Assembly (NCBI GenBank): GCA_021795355.1
Contig: JAJYPL010000007.1
Location: 1 to 46,258, forward strand
Length of the DNA: 46,258 bases
Reading direction: 5' to 3'
Source: a bacterium
Lineage (GTDB): Bacteria > SZUA-79 > Acidulodesulfobacterales > Acidulodesulfobacteraceae
A program made the position numbers and the translations under genes. The notes under the pieces are model-generated. The model worked only from the letters and a program-made list of their open reading frames with translations. It had not been told where the DNA came from and did not search any database. Every line of letters starts with the position of its first letter. Positions within the stretch are counted from its first letter, which is position 1. Below are positions 16,657-25,237 of this stretch, one piece after another.

Positions 16657-18234
16657 TTAAGGCATTTTGCCGCCTACTATGAGATACTTAAGGTCTTTAT
16701 CGGTAAATTTAACTCCGCCTCCAAGATAAATAGACCTTTGGGAATTATCGGTTATATTATCGTATCCGGCATCTAAAAAAATATGTCTGTAAAAAGTATA
16801 TGCCAAGCCGGCGTTAATATCTTCGCTTACGCCGTTATTGTCCGAATTAAACCCGAATGCCCTTGCATAAATTTTTAAATTTTTACCGGTATCCGGCACG
16901 TAATAATTTACGCCGACGGCTCCGGTAGAATAAAGCAATCCTGCAAGAAGCGTAAAGTTATAAAAATTTTTGGCGATTAACGCATTAAACTTTATGCTGT
17001 TGGAATAGCTGTACTGAGTAGTATTCGTAGTAACGCTCGAAGGATAAAACTGACCCGACGGAGGATTATTTGTAGTGTAAGTCGTAGTCTGCGTTTCCCC
17101 GTAAGTATTTCCGTAACCCATAGGAACCGAAGCGACGCCGAGTTCATAATAATGTCCGGGGGACGGCTCAAGTTTAACGTTTACTTGCGATACCGAACCT
17201 TCGCTTCTTGCAAGATACTGGGAGCTCATATTGACTTTTACTCTGAATCTGCTGTACCCGCCTACGATATTATTAATACCTTTTAGCGAACCGTTTAAAT
17301 TATCGTAAACTGAATTTCTGTTGACCAATTTACCTATAGTTCCCTGTCCGTTGTTTATTTTAGAAGAAATTCCATAAAGTTCGTTAAGCGTAAGTTTTAA
17401 TTTTTTTGTATCTGCATTTATATTTTTAAGACTTCCGTTAATATTTCTTCTATTCTTAGCGACGATATAGTTTAAATTTTTAGAAAGACCCTTTATGTTA
17501 TGGGTTATAGACGGAAGTTCTTTTCTTAAATTATAAGATATGGCATTAAAGTTATGAATGGTTCTTGTAATAGCGGCATCGTTTTGAACGGTTAATCCGT
17601 TAATATGCCTGGAAATTGCTGCAAAATTGGACAGAATAACGTCAACGTTTCTCTGGTTTACATATACAAGCCTGTTTAAATTTTCCGAAAGCGTAGCGAT
17701 ATTGTGTAAAATCGCTTTAATATTCTTTTCGCCGGTCTTAGTCCCTATAGAGTTTTTTAGAGATTTTGAAACTTTCTCAAGATCGCCTGCCGTTTTTGAA
17801 AACTTAGTTATCAAGCCGGACATGCTTTGGGGCGACATCTCGCTTCTTATAACCTCTTTATCCAAAACTTTTTCAGACTGCTCCGGCTGTTCTCCCGCCG
17901 CAGGAGAAATTGCAATATAAGATTCGCCGAGGAGACTCAATGACCTTATAGACGCAATATATTGAGGATAAACTTTATATTTTGAGTTAATAGCCATATA
18001 AACTCTTGCTAATCCTTTTTCTAAACTTATTTTTTCTACCGAGCCTATTTTTATGCCGGCCATAGTAACCGAGGTTCCTGCGCCTATACCGCTTGCGGAT
18101 TTGAAATAAGCAGAAATTACGTACGTAGGCTGCTTAAAAATATGTATCTTGCCTACTTTGAAGGAAAAATATGCAAGTATCGCAAGCACTATTACTACAA
18201 AAATACCTACTTTTGTTTCTTTATTGATATTCAT
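16657..18234 (-). CDS. mlaD: MlaD/MCE-domain lipid transport protein with a C-terminal beta-rich domain
   Basis: 525 aa. An uncleaved membrane anchor (about residues 9-28) precedes one MCE domain (about 38-120: SASGIGAGTSVTMAGIKIGS). A long helical region follows (about 130-330), rich in repeats such as NIATLSENLNRL and NFAAISRHINGL. Residues about 335-525 alternate short amphipathic beta-strands and Ser/Thr/Asn-rich turns, ending YLIVGGKMP, like a small outer-membrane barrel. E. coli MlaD is only 183 aa. The architecture suggests a periplasm-spanning bridge from the inner-membrane transporter to the outer membrane. It follows mlaF by 27 bases. Confidence 0.85.
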   Translation of the reverse strand: MNINKETKVGIFVVIVLAILAYFSFKVGKIHIFKQPTYVISAYFKSASGIGAGTSVTMAGIKIGSVEKISLEKGLARVYMAINSKYKVYPQYIASIRSLSLLGESYIAISPAAGEQPEQSEKVLDKEVIRSEMSPQSMSGLITKFSKTAGDLEKVSKSLKNSIGTKTGEKNIKAILHNIATLSENLNRLVYVNQRNVDVILSNFAAISRHINGLTVQNDAAITRTIHNFNAISYNLRKELPSITHNIKGLSKNLNYIVAKNRRNINGSLKNINADTKKLKLTLNELYGISSKINNGQGTIGKLVNRNSVYDNLNGSLKGINNIVGGYSRFRVKVNMSSQYLARSEGSVSQVNVKLEPSPGHYYELGVASVPMGYGNTYGETQTTTYTTNNPPSGQFYPSSVTTNTTQYSYSNSIKFNALIAKNFYNFTLLAGLLYSTGAVGVNYYVPDTGKNLKIYARAFGFNSDNNGVSEDINAGLAYTFYRHIFLDAGYDNITDNSQRSIYLGGGVKFTDKDLKYLIVGGKMP

Positions 18235-18261
18235 AAGCCGAAAAATTAAAAATATATAAAA

Positions 18262-19005
18262 TTAAATAGAAATAGGTCCTTCCATGCTTCCGGATACAAA
18301 TTGTTTTACTATCGGATTAACGGAATTTTTGAAAGCTTCCGCCTGTCCGTATTCAATTATTTTACCATCATAAAGCATTGCTATTATATCCCCCGTCTTA
18401 TAAGCGCCGGCTATATCGTGGCTTATAATTATTCCGGTAAAATTGAATTTATCGTGCATAGATATAATTAGGTTATTGATAACGTCCGACATAATAGGGT
18501 CTAATCCCGTGGTGGGTTCGTCAAAAAGCATTATCTCCGGATTAAGTATCAGCGCCCTCGCTACCCCTACTCTTTTTCTCATACCGCCCGATATTTCGGA
18601 AGGCATTTTCTTGTCATGGCCTTCCAAACCGACGTCTTCTAATACGGAAAATACTTTTTCCTTAATTTCATTTTCCGAAATTTTCAGATGCCGCCTCAAA
18701 GGAAATGCAACATTTTCAAAAACATTTAAGGAATCCAGCAATGCGCCGTCCTGAAAAACCATTCCGAATTTTTTTCTTACTTCGTTAAGTTCTTTCTTTT
18801 TTAAAAGATTAATATCTAAGCCGTTTATTAAAACTCTGCCGGAATCGGGCTGCATAAGCCCTATTATATGCTTAAGCATAACGCTTTTTCCGCCGCCGCT
18901 CCTGCCTATTACTACCGTTATTTTTTTATCCTCGAATTTTATATTTAAATCGTCTAAAACTTTTATTCCGTTAAAAGATTTCGACAATTTGTCTAAAATA
19001 ATCAT
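18262..19005 (-). CDS. mlaF: Mla-type ABC transporter ATPase
   Basis: Cytoplasmic ATPase of the MCE phospholipid transporter. Walker A GRSGGGKS, the signature region [14 protein letters not shown] and Walker [12 protein letters not shown] are all intact. 247 aa. It lies between mlaE and mlaD on the same strand. The 162 bases separating it from mlaE hold a hairpin and a small tandem repeat, so it may have its own expression level. Confidence 0.93.
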   Translation of the reverse strand: MIILDKLSKSFNGIKVLDDLNIKFEDKKITVVIGRSGGGKSVMLKHIIGLMQPDSGRVLINGLDINLLKKKELNEVRKKFGMVFQDGALLDSLNVFENVAFPLRRHLKISENEIKEKVFSVLEDVGLEGHDKKMPSEISGGMRKRVGVARALILNPEIMLFDEPTTGLDPIMSDVINNLIISMHDKFNFTGIIISHDIAGAYKTGDIIAMLYDGKIIEYGQAEAFKNSVNPIVKQFVSGSMEGPISI

Positions 19006-19062
19006 AAAAAATAAATTATAAATACCTTGCGCAATGCAAACTGTTAAAGTCCAAAAAATAAA

Positions 19063-19098
19063 GTTATATCTATAGTTATATCTATAGTTATATCTATA
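19063..19098. repeat. Tandem repeat, GTTATATCTATA x 3
   Basis: Three perfect 12-base units in the mlaE-mlaF spacer. Such a repeat can change copy number by slippage and so alter spacing of signals upstream of mlaF. Confidence 0.85.
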
Positions 19099-19122
19099 TT
19101 TGAATATTTATAATTATATACC

Positions 19123-19152
19123 CCTATGTAAAATTAATCAATTTCACATAGG
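19123..19152 (-). terminator. Hairpin after mlaE, weak terminator or processing/stability element
   Basis: 13-bp stem with one A-C mismatch (CCTATGTAAAATT, complement at 19140-19152) and a four-base loop, 15 bases after the mlaE stop. There is no T-run after it on the minus strand, so full termination is doubtful. Confidence 0.4.
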
Positions 19153-19167
19153 TTGACGATTTAAAAA

Positions 19168-19956
19168 TTAAAACAAAATCGACGTTAAAATATAATCGGC
19201 AAATAAAATATAAACGGAACTTAACACTACCGCCTGAGTAGTAAATTTTCCTACACCTTTAGCGCCTCCGGAAGTCTGAAAACCTTTATAGGTACTTATA
19301 ATCGATAATATAGCGCCGAAAAATACCGCTTTTAACAAGCCGTTATAAATATCGCTCAGCTTGACGTACTGATATATTTTTTCTATATAAGTTACATGAT
19401 TTAATCCTAAAAAATAAACATAAACAATATATCCGCCTATAATTCCTATTAAAGAACATAATACCGCCATTACGGGAAGCATTAACATTGCGGCAAGAAC
19501 ACGAGGAACGGAAAGGAAATAATAAGGATCCACCGCCATAACCTCTAAAGCGTCTATCTGCTCAGTTACCTTCATAGTTCCTATTTCGGAAGCCATAGAA
19601 GAACCGCATCTTGCGGTAATCATAAGAGCAGTTAGAACCGGCCCCAGTTCCCTCAGCATAGACAGGGCTACGGTAGGGCCTATCATATACGTAACGCCTA
19701 CTATTTTAGCTGCGTAATAGGATTGCAAAGACAAAACCATGCCTGTAAAAAGACCCGTTAATCCTACGACGTAGAATGAATCCACGCCGATAAATATCAT
19801 CTGGTCTATAAGATTTTCTAAGTTAACGAAATATGCGGCTATGGAAAGTATCAGATCCCCCATATAAATAACTATAGAGCCGAGTTCGTTAACGGTGTAT
19901 ATAACGAAATTGCCTATTTTTTCAAACGGGCTCAGCAGTTTAATTGCTATATTCAT
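19168..19956 (-). CDS. mlaE: Mla-type ABC transporter permease
   Basis: Inner-membrane permease of the MCE phospholipid transporter, 262 aa with about five to six membrane helices. Family segments are visible: FTGMVLSLQSYYAAKIVG, the coupling-helix region RELGPVLTALMITARCGSSM and EIGTMKVTEQIDALEVMAVDP. First of mlaE-mlaF-mlaD. The HNH gene lies 45 bases upstream on the same strand. Confidence 0.94.
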   Translation of the reverse strand: MNIAIKLLSPFEKIGNFVIYTVNELGSIVIYMGDLILSIAAYFVNLENLIDQMIFIGVDSFYVVGLTGLFTGMVLSLQSYYAAKIVGVTYMIGPTVALSMLRELGPVLTALMITARCGSSMASEIGTMKVTEQIDALEVMAVDPYYFLSVPRVLAAMLMLPVMAVLCSLIGIIGGYIVYVYFLGLNHVTYIEKIYQYVKLSDIYNGLLKAVFFGAILSIISTYKGFQTSGGAKGVGKFTTQAVVLSSVYILFADYILTSILF

Positions 19957-20001
19957 AATTTGAGGAAAAAGCTTTCTTTTATTTTAAATATTTTGAAAAC
20001 T

Positions 20002-20601
20002 CTAAGACTCTTCCAATTCGACGTGCCAGTATGCATTGTCGACAATATTTAGAAACGGCATCCATTCCTTATACATAATATTTGTAAGGGAAATATGATA
20101 GTACGGTGACCATTCCGGTTTCCTCGGTTTCTTGATAAGTTTCATACCGGCTTGTTCCGGCGTTCTTCCGCCTTTAATTCTATTGCAGTTTATACAGCTG
20201 CATACGACGTTTTCCCAAGACGAAACGCCCCCTGACATCCTGGGTACGACGTGATCCAAATTTAGTTCATTCTTTTTAAATTCTTTGCCGCAATATTGGC
20301 ATCTGTTATTATCTCTTAAAAAAATGTTGGCTCTTGAAAATTTTATGTACCTTTTAGGAAGTTTATCGTAATTAACCAATATTATAACCCTTGGAATCCT
20401 AATGGCCCTCCCTATCAGTCCGATGGAACCGCTTTTCTCGCTTACCGCAAGGTCCTGCCAAGAATCGAAACTGAACGTTCTGTAATTTTCGTCCACCGCC
20501 TTAGCGATATCTTGATAAAGAAGTATCAGCGCTCTTTTTAGAGACGTAACGTGAACCGGTAAAAAAGACTTATTTAAAACTAAAACGCTTGAAGACAACA
20601 T
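20002..20601 (-). CDS. HNH endonuclease-domain protein
   Basis: 199 aa. The C-terminal half is an HNH/zinc module: CQYCGKEF, LNLDHVVPRMSGG, and CSCINCNRIKGGRTPEQAGM. The N-terminus (MLSSSVLVLNKSFLPVHV) matches a widespread chromosomal HNH family of unknown housekeeping role. The frame is open to a TTG at 20613, but ATG at 20601 gives the family-like N-terminus and is preferred; neither has a clear Shine-Dalgarno. No methyltransferase or phage gene is nearby, so a restriction role is unlikely. Confidence 0.8.
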   Translation of the reverse strand: MLSSSVLVLNKSFLPVHVTSLKRALILLYQDIAKAVDENYRTFSFDSWQDLAVSEKSGSIGLIGRAIRIPRVIILVNYDKLPKRYIKFSRANIFLRDNNRCQYCGKEFKKNELNLDHVVPRMSGGVSSWENVVCSCINCNRIKGGRTPEQAGMKLIKKPRKPEWSPYYHISLTNIMYKEWMPFLNIVDNAYWHVELEES

Positions 20602-20808
20602 AAAAATATCCAAATTTAAAGGTTAGAATTTATTCTTCCTTTGTCAGGCTTATGACGACGCACTGCTGAATTAAAATTGCATCTCCATAACATAATATGT
20701 AATATTTTTACTTTAAAAATCTTATAAAAATATAATTTTATTATTTTTATAATTTTAGTTATATATTATACCAATAAAACAAAATAAAAACCACTCAGTA
20801 AACGCAAA

Positions 20809-22248
20809 TCAGACAGAGGTTAAGGCGGCGAGTATATCGTTGAAATCGCCGGGGAAAACGGTCCGCATATCGAGCCTGTATTCGCCGTTTTTTATTTTTC
20901 CTATGACGGGGGTTTTGGCTTTTCTAAATATTTCGGCTATGCCGGATGCGCCGATTTTTTTATGGATTATGGATAGCGAGTATGTTTTAAGTTCGTAATC
21001 CGGAAGGGCTCCTCCGCCTACAAGGCTGAAATCCTCGGCTATTTTAAATTCAAACAGGGATTTGTCTATATTTTCGGATCTTTTAATTAAGTTTAAAAGT
21101 TTTGCAGCCTTTCGTTTTATTTCCGATTCGGATTGGGCGATAAGAGAAAGCGTAGGAATATTTTTAACCGCCCTGTCCGTATCTAAATATTCGAAAAGAA
21201 TAGCTTCAAGTCCGGCAAGGGTCATCTTGTCTATTCTAAAAGCCCTGTTTAACGGATTAGCCGCTATTCTGTCAATGTATTCGGCTTTTCCGGCTATTAT
21301 TCCGGCCTGAGGTCCGCCGAGGAGTTTGTCGCCGCTGAAGGTAACGATATCGACACCGTTCTCTAAGACCTCTTGGGCGGTAGGCTCATACGGAAGTCCG
21401 AATTTTCTTATATCGACGAAACTTCCGGAGCCGAGATCCTCCATTACGGGAATGCCGTGCTTTTTGGCCATGGATGCGATATCTTTTCCCGAAGGGCTTG
21501 CAGTAAAGCCTACTATCCTGAAATTGCTTTGATGTACTTTTAACAATAAAGCCGTATTTTCGTTTATGGCAGATTCATAATCGCTCAGTTTAGTTTTGTT
21601 GGTAGCCCCGACCTCTATCAAAACCGCTCCGGAAGCCGACATAATGTCCGGTATCCTGAACGAGCCGCCTATCTCTACCAGTTCGCCCCTTGAAACTACT
21701 ACCTCTTTTTTTACTCCGGAACAAAACGTAGAAAGCGACATAAATACCGCCGCCGCATTATTGTTTACTACTATGGCTTTTTCGCATTTTAAAATTTTTT
21801 TAAGAAGGTATTCTATGTGCGAATACCTTTTTCCCCTTTTCCCCTCCGAAAGATTAAACTCCAAATTAGAATACGAAGAGGATATTTTTGAAATATTGTC
21901 TAAAGCGCTTTTCGGTAAAATAGAACGCCCTAAATTTGTGTGAATAACGACTCCCGTTCCGTTAACGACTCTCTTTAAGCTGAAAGAAAAATCGTTTAAA
22001 TCGTTATGAAGTTTTTTTATAAAAAATTCTGCGTCAAGTTTATATCGGTTTTCCGAAATACTCTGCTCAAATCCGTTTTGCATCGACTCGATAATTTTTT
22101 TCTTTTCGGATTCTATTAAATTTTCTATTTTATCTTTTATAAATTCATGCGGGAAAGACTTATATATCTGAGAGTCCTTAATTCTTTCCAATACAGACTG
22201 AACGCTTGGAAACCGTCTTAATATTTCGTTTTTATTTTTATTTTCCAT
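20809..22248 (-). CDS. selA: L-seryl-tRNA(Sec) selenium transferase
   Basis: PLP enzyme that converts Ser-tRNA(Sec) to Sec-tRNA(Sec) with selenophosphate. VVIHTNLGRS, the Gly-rich GSFRIPDIM segment and the PLP-lysine region FSGDKLLGGPQAGII near residue 310 are family hallmarks. 479 aa is full length. With SelD it shows that selenocysteine is used; selB and tRNA(Sec) are not in the window. It follows recO by 48 bases with a palindrome of the ACAGAATT family between them. About 207 bases downstream are AT-rich and hold nothing recognised except the presumed HNH promoter area. Confidence 0.95.
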   Translation of the reverse strand: MENKNKNEILRRFPSVQSVLERIKDSQIYKSFPHEFIKDKIENLIESEKKKIIESMQNGFEQSISENRYKLDAEFFIKKLHNDLNDFSFSLKRVVNGTGVVIHTNLGRSILPKSALDNISKISSSYSNLEFNLSEGKRGKRYSHIEYLLKKILKCEKAIVVNNNAAAVFMSLSTFCSGVKKEVVVSRGELVEIGGSFRIPDIMSASGAVLIEVGATNKTKLSDYESAINENTALLLKVHQSNFRIVGFTASPSGKDIASMAKKHGIPVMEDLGSGSFVDIRKFGLPYEPTAQEVLENGVDIVTFSGDKLLGGPQAGIIAGKAEYIDRIAANPLNRAFRIDKMTLAGLEAILFEYLDTDRAVKNIPTLSLIAQSESEIKRKAAKLLNLIKRSENIDKSLFEFKIAEDFSLVGGGALPDYELKTYSLSIIHKKIGASGIAEIFRKAKTPVIGKIKNGEYRLDMRTVFPGDFNDILAALTSV

Positions 22249-22259
22249 ATTTTTAAATA

Positions 22260-22285
22260 CGGTGCAGAATTCAATTCTGTCACCG
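22260..22285. repeat. Palindromic repeat (ACAGAATT family), arms CGGTG/CACCG
   Basis: The core is in reverse orientation (CAGAATTCAATTCTGT), with one base missing on the left arm. It lies 11 bases after the recO stop and before selA. Confidence 0.75.
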
Positions 22286-22296
22286 TCATAAATTAA

Positions 22297-23094
22297 TTAA
22301 ATAGTTTCAAAAGATTTAAGTCTTTTTCCGGTATGAAACGTCAAAAAATCCCGTAAAAACATGGAGCAATCCATAAGTATATCTTCTTTGACGTTAAGTT
22401 TATTTATTATAGAAATATCAGATTCTATCATTAAATTCGATAGATTTATAAAATTAACCGGCATTTTTTTAATTTCTAAATATTTAAAGCCGTTGCTTTT
22501 ATCGTTAGCGCACGAACTGCATATAACGCCTCCTTTTTTAAGGCTGAATCCAAATTCGTTATACGCATTGTTTTTGCCGCAGATTATACAGTCGGTGAAA
22601 TTAGGATAAATTCCGGTAAATTTAAGAAGATTGGCAATAAAAAAAATTTCATATTTAAGAAGCATAGGGTTTAAAGGCGTTTGCCTACTATCCTGAGAAT
22701 TTAAAGTTTCTAATTTATTAAGTCCGGTATAAATATTTTTTATAAGATTAAATATACTTTTGTTTACGTCTCTTTCCTGGCATAAAACTCTTGAAATCTC
22801 GATAAGTTTAGTTAAAAAAAGATATACGTCTATATTTTTTCTGAGATTTTTATAATCCTCTACAAGATCTACTTCATATAATATATCCAGCGTCATGCCC
22901 GGTTTTTCATAAAATTTGATATTAGTAAGCATAGCCGGTTCTAATTTTCCCAGGAACCTTTTTTTGCTTTTCCTTGCGTTATTCGCAAAACAAGTAATTT
23001 TCCCGTAATCCTCCGTTATATAGCTTAAAAGCAAATCAGCTTCATTCATTTTTTTTGCGTATATAACAAATCCTTTCGTGGAATGAAGTTTCAT
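22297..23094 (-). CDS. recO: DNA repair protein RecO
   Basis: Loads RecA at gaps with RecF/RecR. The N-terminal OB fold begins TKGFVIYAKKMNEADLLLSYIT. The zinc-binding region has CIICGKN and, after about 16 residues, CSSC. 265 aa. It lies between a small DMT-family gene (45 bases upstream) and selA on the minus strand. Confidence 0.88.
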   Translation of the reverse strand: MKLHSTKGFVIYAKKMNEADLLLSYITEDYGKITCFANNARKSKKRFLGKLEPAMLTNIKFYEKPGMTLDILYEVDLVEDYKNLRKNIDVYLFLTKLIEISRVLCQERDVNKSIFNLIKNIYTGLNKLETLNSQDSRQTPLNPMLLKYEIFFIANLLKFTGIYPNFTDCIICGKNNAYNEFGFSLKKGGVICSSCANDKSNGFKYLEIKKMPVNFINLSNLMIESDISIINKLNVKEDILMDCSMFLRDFLTFHTGKRLKSFETI

Positions 23095-23138
23095 ATATTT
23101 TATTACTCCCGATACTTAATACTTTAAACTTAAAAAAA

Positions 23139-23507
23139 TCATTTGCCCGAATTAAATATAATAAATATACCGGCTATGATGATAAAAACGCCTATCCATC
23201 TCTTAAGGCTCACTTTTTCTTTTAAAAATATTTTGGACAGAAGGACGACGAGAACGTAACCCCCCGACAACATTGGATATGCTATAGAAAGAGGCAGGGA
23301 AGACAATGCCAGCAGGTAAAACATAGTCGCAAAAAAAAGCATAATAAGAGCAAAAAAAATATAGCCGTTAAAAAAAACGAGAATAGATTTTATGCCTATT
23401 TTTAGATGCTCTTTTTTTATTTTTCCGGAACCTATTTTTTGAAAAATCTGTCCTATAGAGGTAAAAACCAGCGCAAAACCTATAAAAATGTAAGACGTTA
23501 ATATCAT
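23139..23507 (-). CDS. Small four-helix DMT/SMR-type membrane transporter
   Basis: 122 aa with four strongly hydrophobic helices (about 3-24, 40-65, 68-92, 98-119), the size of SMR or EamA half-length proteins. SLPLSIAYPMLSGGYVLVVLL and KEKVSLKRWIGVFIIIAGIF match the DMT/SMR C-terminal half. A lipid-carrier flippase (ArnE/ArnF-like) or a cation/drug exporter are both possible. Its neighbours are MurT and RecO, so a cell-envelope role is possible but not shown. Confidence 0.72.
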   Translation of the reverse strand: MILTSYIFIGFALVFTSIGQIFQKIGSGKIKKEHLKIGIKSILVFFNGYIFFALIMLFFATMFYLLALSSLPLSIAYPMLSGGYVLVVLLSKIFLKEKVSLKRWIGVFIIIAGIFIIFNSGK

Positions 23508-23557
23508 GGTTTAATTGTTTTAAAATATTGTTAAAATTTTTATAAATACTGTTTATT

Positions 23558-25039
23558 TTATTTTATACCGTTTATATATTTTTTCAACCTTAATAGTTCG
23601 GTATAAGTAGGCAGTATATATATTTTTTTTTCGTTCAAATCAGCCGCCTTTGCTTTATCCATGGTAATCCCTACCGCTTTTTTTAAATTATATTCGACGG
23701 TTATTTTTTTAGGATTCATGCCGGCCGTTTTTAGTCTTAACGCCATATCGTAAGGCCTTAAACCCGAAATAACGACGTTTTCTATATAATCCTTATATTT
23801 TTCAAAATCTACGTCCCATATCCATGAAACGTCCCTTCCGTCGGCTGCCCCGTCGGAAAAAGCGAACAAAATATTAACTTTAGAACCGCTTTCCGTCAAT
23901 TTCTTAAGAACGCCGGCAAATCCTGCGGGGTTTTTAACTAAGTCTATATTTATTTCAAAATCCCCTACCTTTTTTTTATACGACCTGCCGAATTTAGTTT
24001 TAAAATTTTCGAATAAAGTTTTTATTGCATCGCCGCCGATATCTATATGCTTTAAAACCGTATAAGCCGCAAGATAATTTGCCGCATTATAATCTCCGGT
24101 TAACGCAGGTTTAAAAGAAAAAAAACACGGTTTTTCTTTTTTAAATTCTAAGGTTATAGTGCCGAAAATATTTTGCGTTGCTTTTATATCAGGTTCATGA
24201 CCCGTGAAACCGCATTTTTCGCATTTAAAATTATATAAAAACCGGTTTACCGCACGGTCTTTTGAAGAAAACATTATATTTTTACAGTTAGGGCATGTTA
24301 CGGCATCGGACAATTCCATTCCGATAGAATTAATATCGTTTGAATAATTTGAATTAATAAAAAATGATTCGTCGAAACCGAAATATTTTTTATCGGCGTT
24401 TATTTCATATCCCAAAAAAGCCGCTAACGGCTCAAACGAAGGCAGAACCAATGAAATTCTTCCAGAGTTATTATTTTTAAACTCTTCCGATATTTTTTTA
24501 ACGGCTTTTTTTATTTCAAATACCGTAGAGTTTACTTCTCCGTATCTGTCTAACTGATCCCTGTAAAAGTTGGTAGCCGTTATTATTTTAGGATTTAAAA
24601 TCGAACATACTGCCGGAAAAACTTTTTCGTCGCATTCCATGACTACAATGTCTGCGCTAAATTTAAAATCAAGCATTGCAATGCCTTTAATGCCTGTACC
24701 CGACGATTTCGATAACCTATAAGAACCGATAATGGCCCCCAAAATTCCGTTCGTCATATTAGCGCCGTTAGAATTAAAACATACTTTTTTCCCGGAAAGT
24801 TTAATAGTTTCGGCAATAATGTTGGAAGTAGTCGTTTTTCCGTTTGTGCCTGTTACGAGTATAACGGGAATGCCGAGAGAAGTTATATGTTTTGCAAAAT
24901 TTTCTAAAACGTTTTTATCTATTTTGCGTAAAATATGAGCCGGAAGGACATCGCCTTCCCTTCTTAATATTTTATTTAAGATGAATTTTAAAAAAATATA
25001 TAAAAAAATTTCCGCTTTTTGTTTTTTATTAAGAAGCAT
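23558..25039 (-). CDS. murT: MurT: lipid II isoglutaminyl synthase, Mur-ligase subunit
   Basis: 493 aa Mur-ligase homologue. The ATP site is VTGTNGKTTTSN near residue 63; TATNFYRDQLDRYGE is the central-domain motif. A four-cysteine zinc ribbon (CPNCKN and CEKCGFTG, about 30 residues apart) is inserted near residues 248-280, a feature of MurT and not of MurC-F. The C-terminal LVKNPAGF and DGRDVSWIWDVDFE are MurT-specific. With GatD it amidates the D-Glu of lipid II. The gatD gene is about 4.3 kb away (29369-30136), not adjacent. Best known from Gram-positives, so its presence here is notable. Confidence 0.92.
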   Translation of the reverse strand: MLLNKKQKAEIFLYIFLKFILNKILRREGDVLPAHILRKIDKNVLENFAKHITSLGIPVILVTGTNGKTTTSNIIAETIKLSGKKVCFNSNGANMTNGILGAIIGSYRLSKSSGTGIKGIAMLDFKFSADIVVMECDEKVFPAVCSILNPKIITATNFYRDQLDRYGEVNSTVFEIKKAVKKISEEFKNNNSGRISLVLPSFEPLAAFLGYEINADKKYFGFDESFFINSNYSNDINSIGMELSDAVTCPNCKNIMFSSKDRAVNRFLYNFKCEKCGFTGHEPDIKATQNIFGTITLEFKKEKPCFFSFKPALTGDYNAANYLAAYTVLKHIDIGGDAIKTLFENFKTKFGRSYKKKVGDFEINIDLVKNPAGFAGVLKKLTESGSKVNILFAFSDGAADGRDVSWIWDVDFEKYKDYIENVVISGLRPYDMALRLKTAGMNPKKITVEYNLKKAVGITMDKAKAADLNEKKIYILPTYTELLRLKKYINGIK

Positions 25040-25237
25040 AATAAAATTAATTAGTTAATTTATTTTACTTTAAATATCAAAGGCTTAATATTGATTAAAA
25101 ATTAATCACTTTGATTAACTGCTTAATTTTTCTAAAATCTTTTTTCAAATTATAAGGCTTTCACAAAAGAAATTCACAGGCTTTGTAAAATTGTAACAAA
25201 AGTGTAATAAAATCATGACGTTATATTAAAATTAACT

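Noticed and set aside
19063-19098. CRISPR-like repeats
   Set aside because: The units are 12 bases and directly adjacent, without spacers; no cas genes are present.
20002-20601. HNH protein as part of a restriction or anti-phage system
   Set aside because: Neighbours are mlaE and selA; no methyltransferase, helicase or phage genes.
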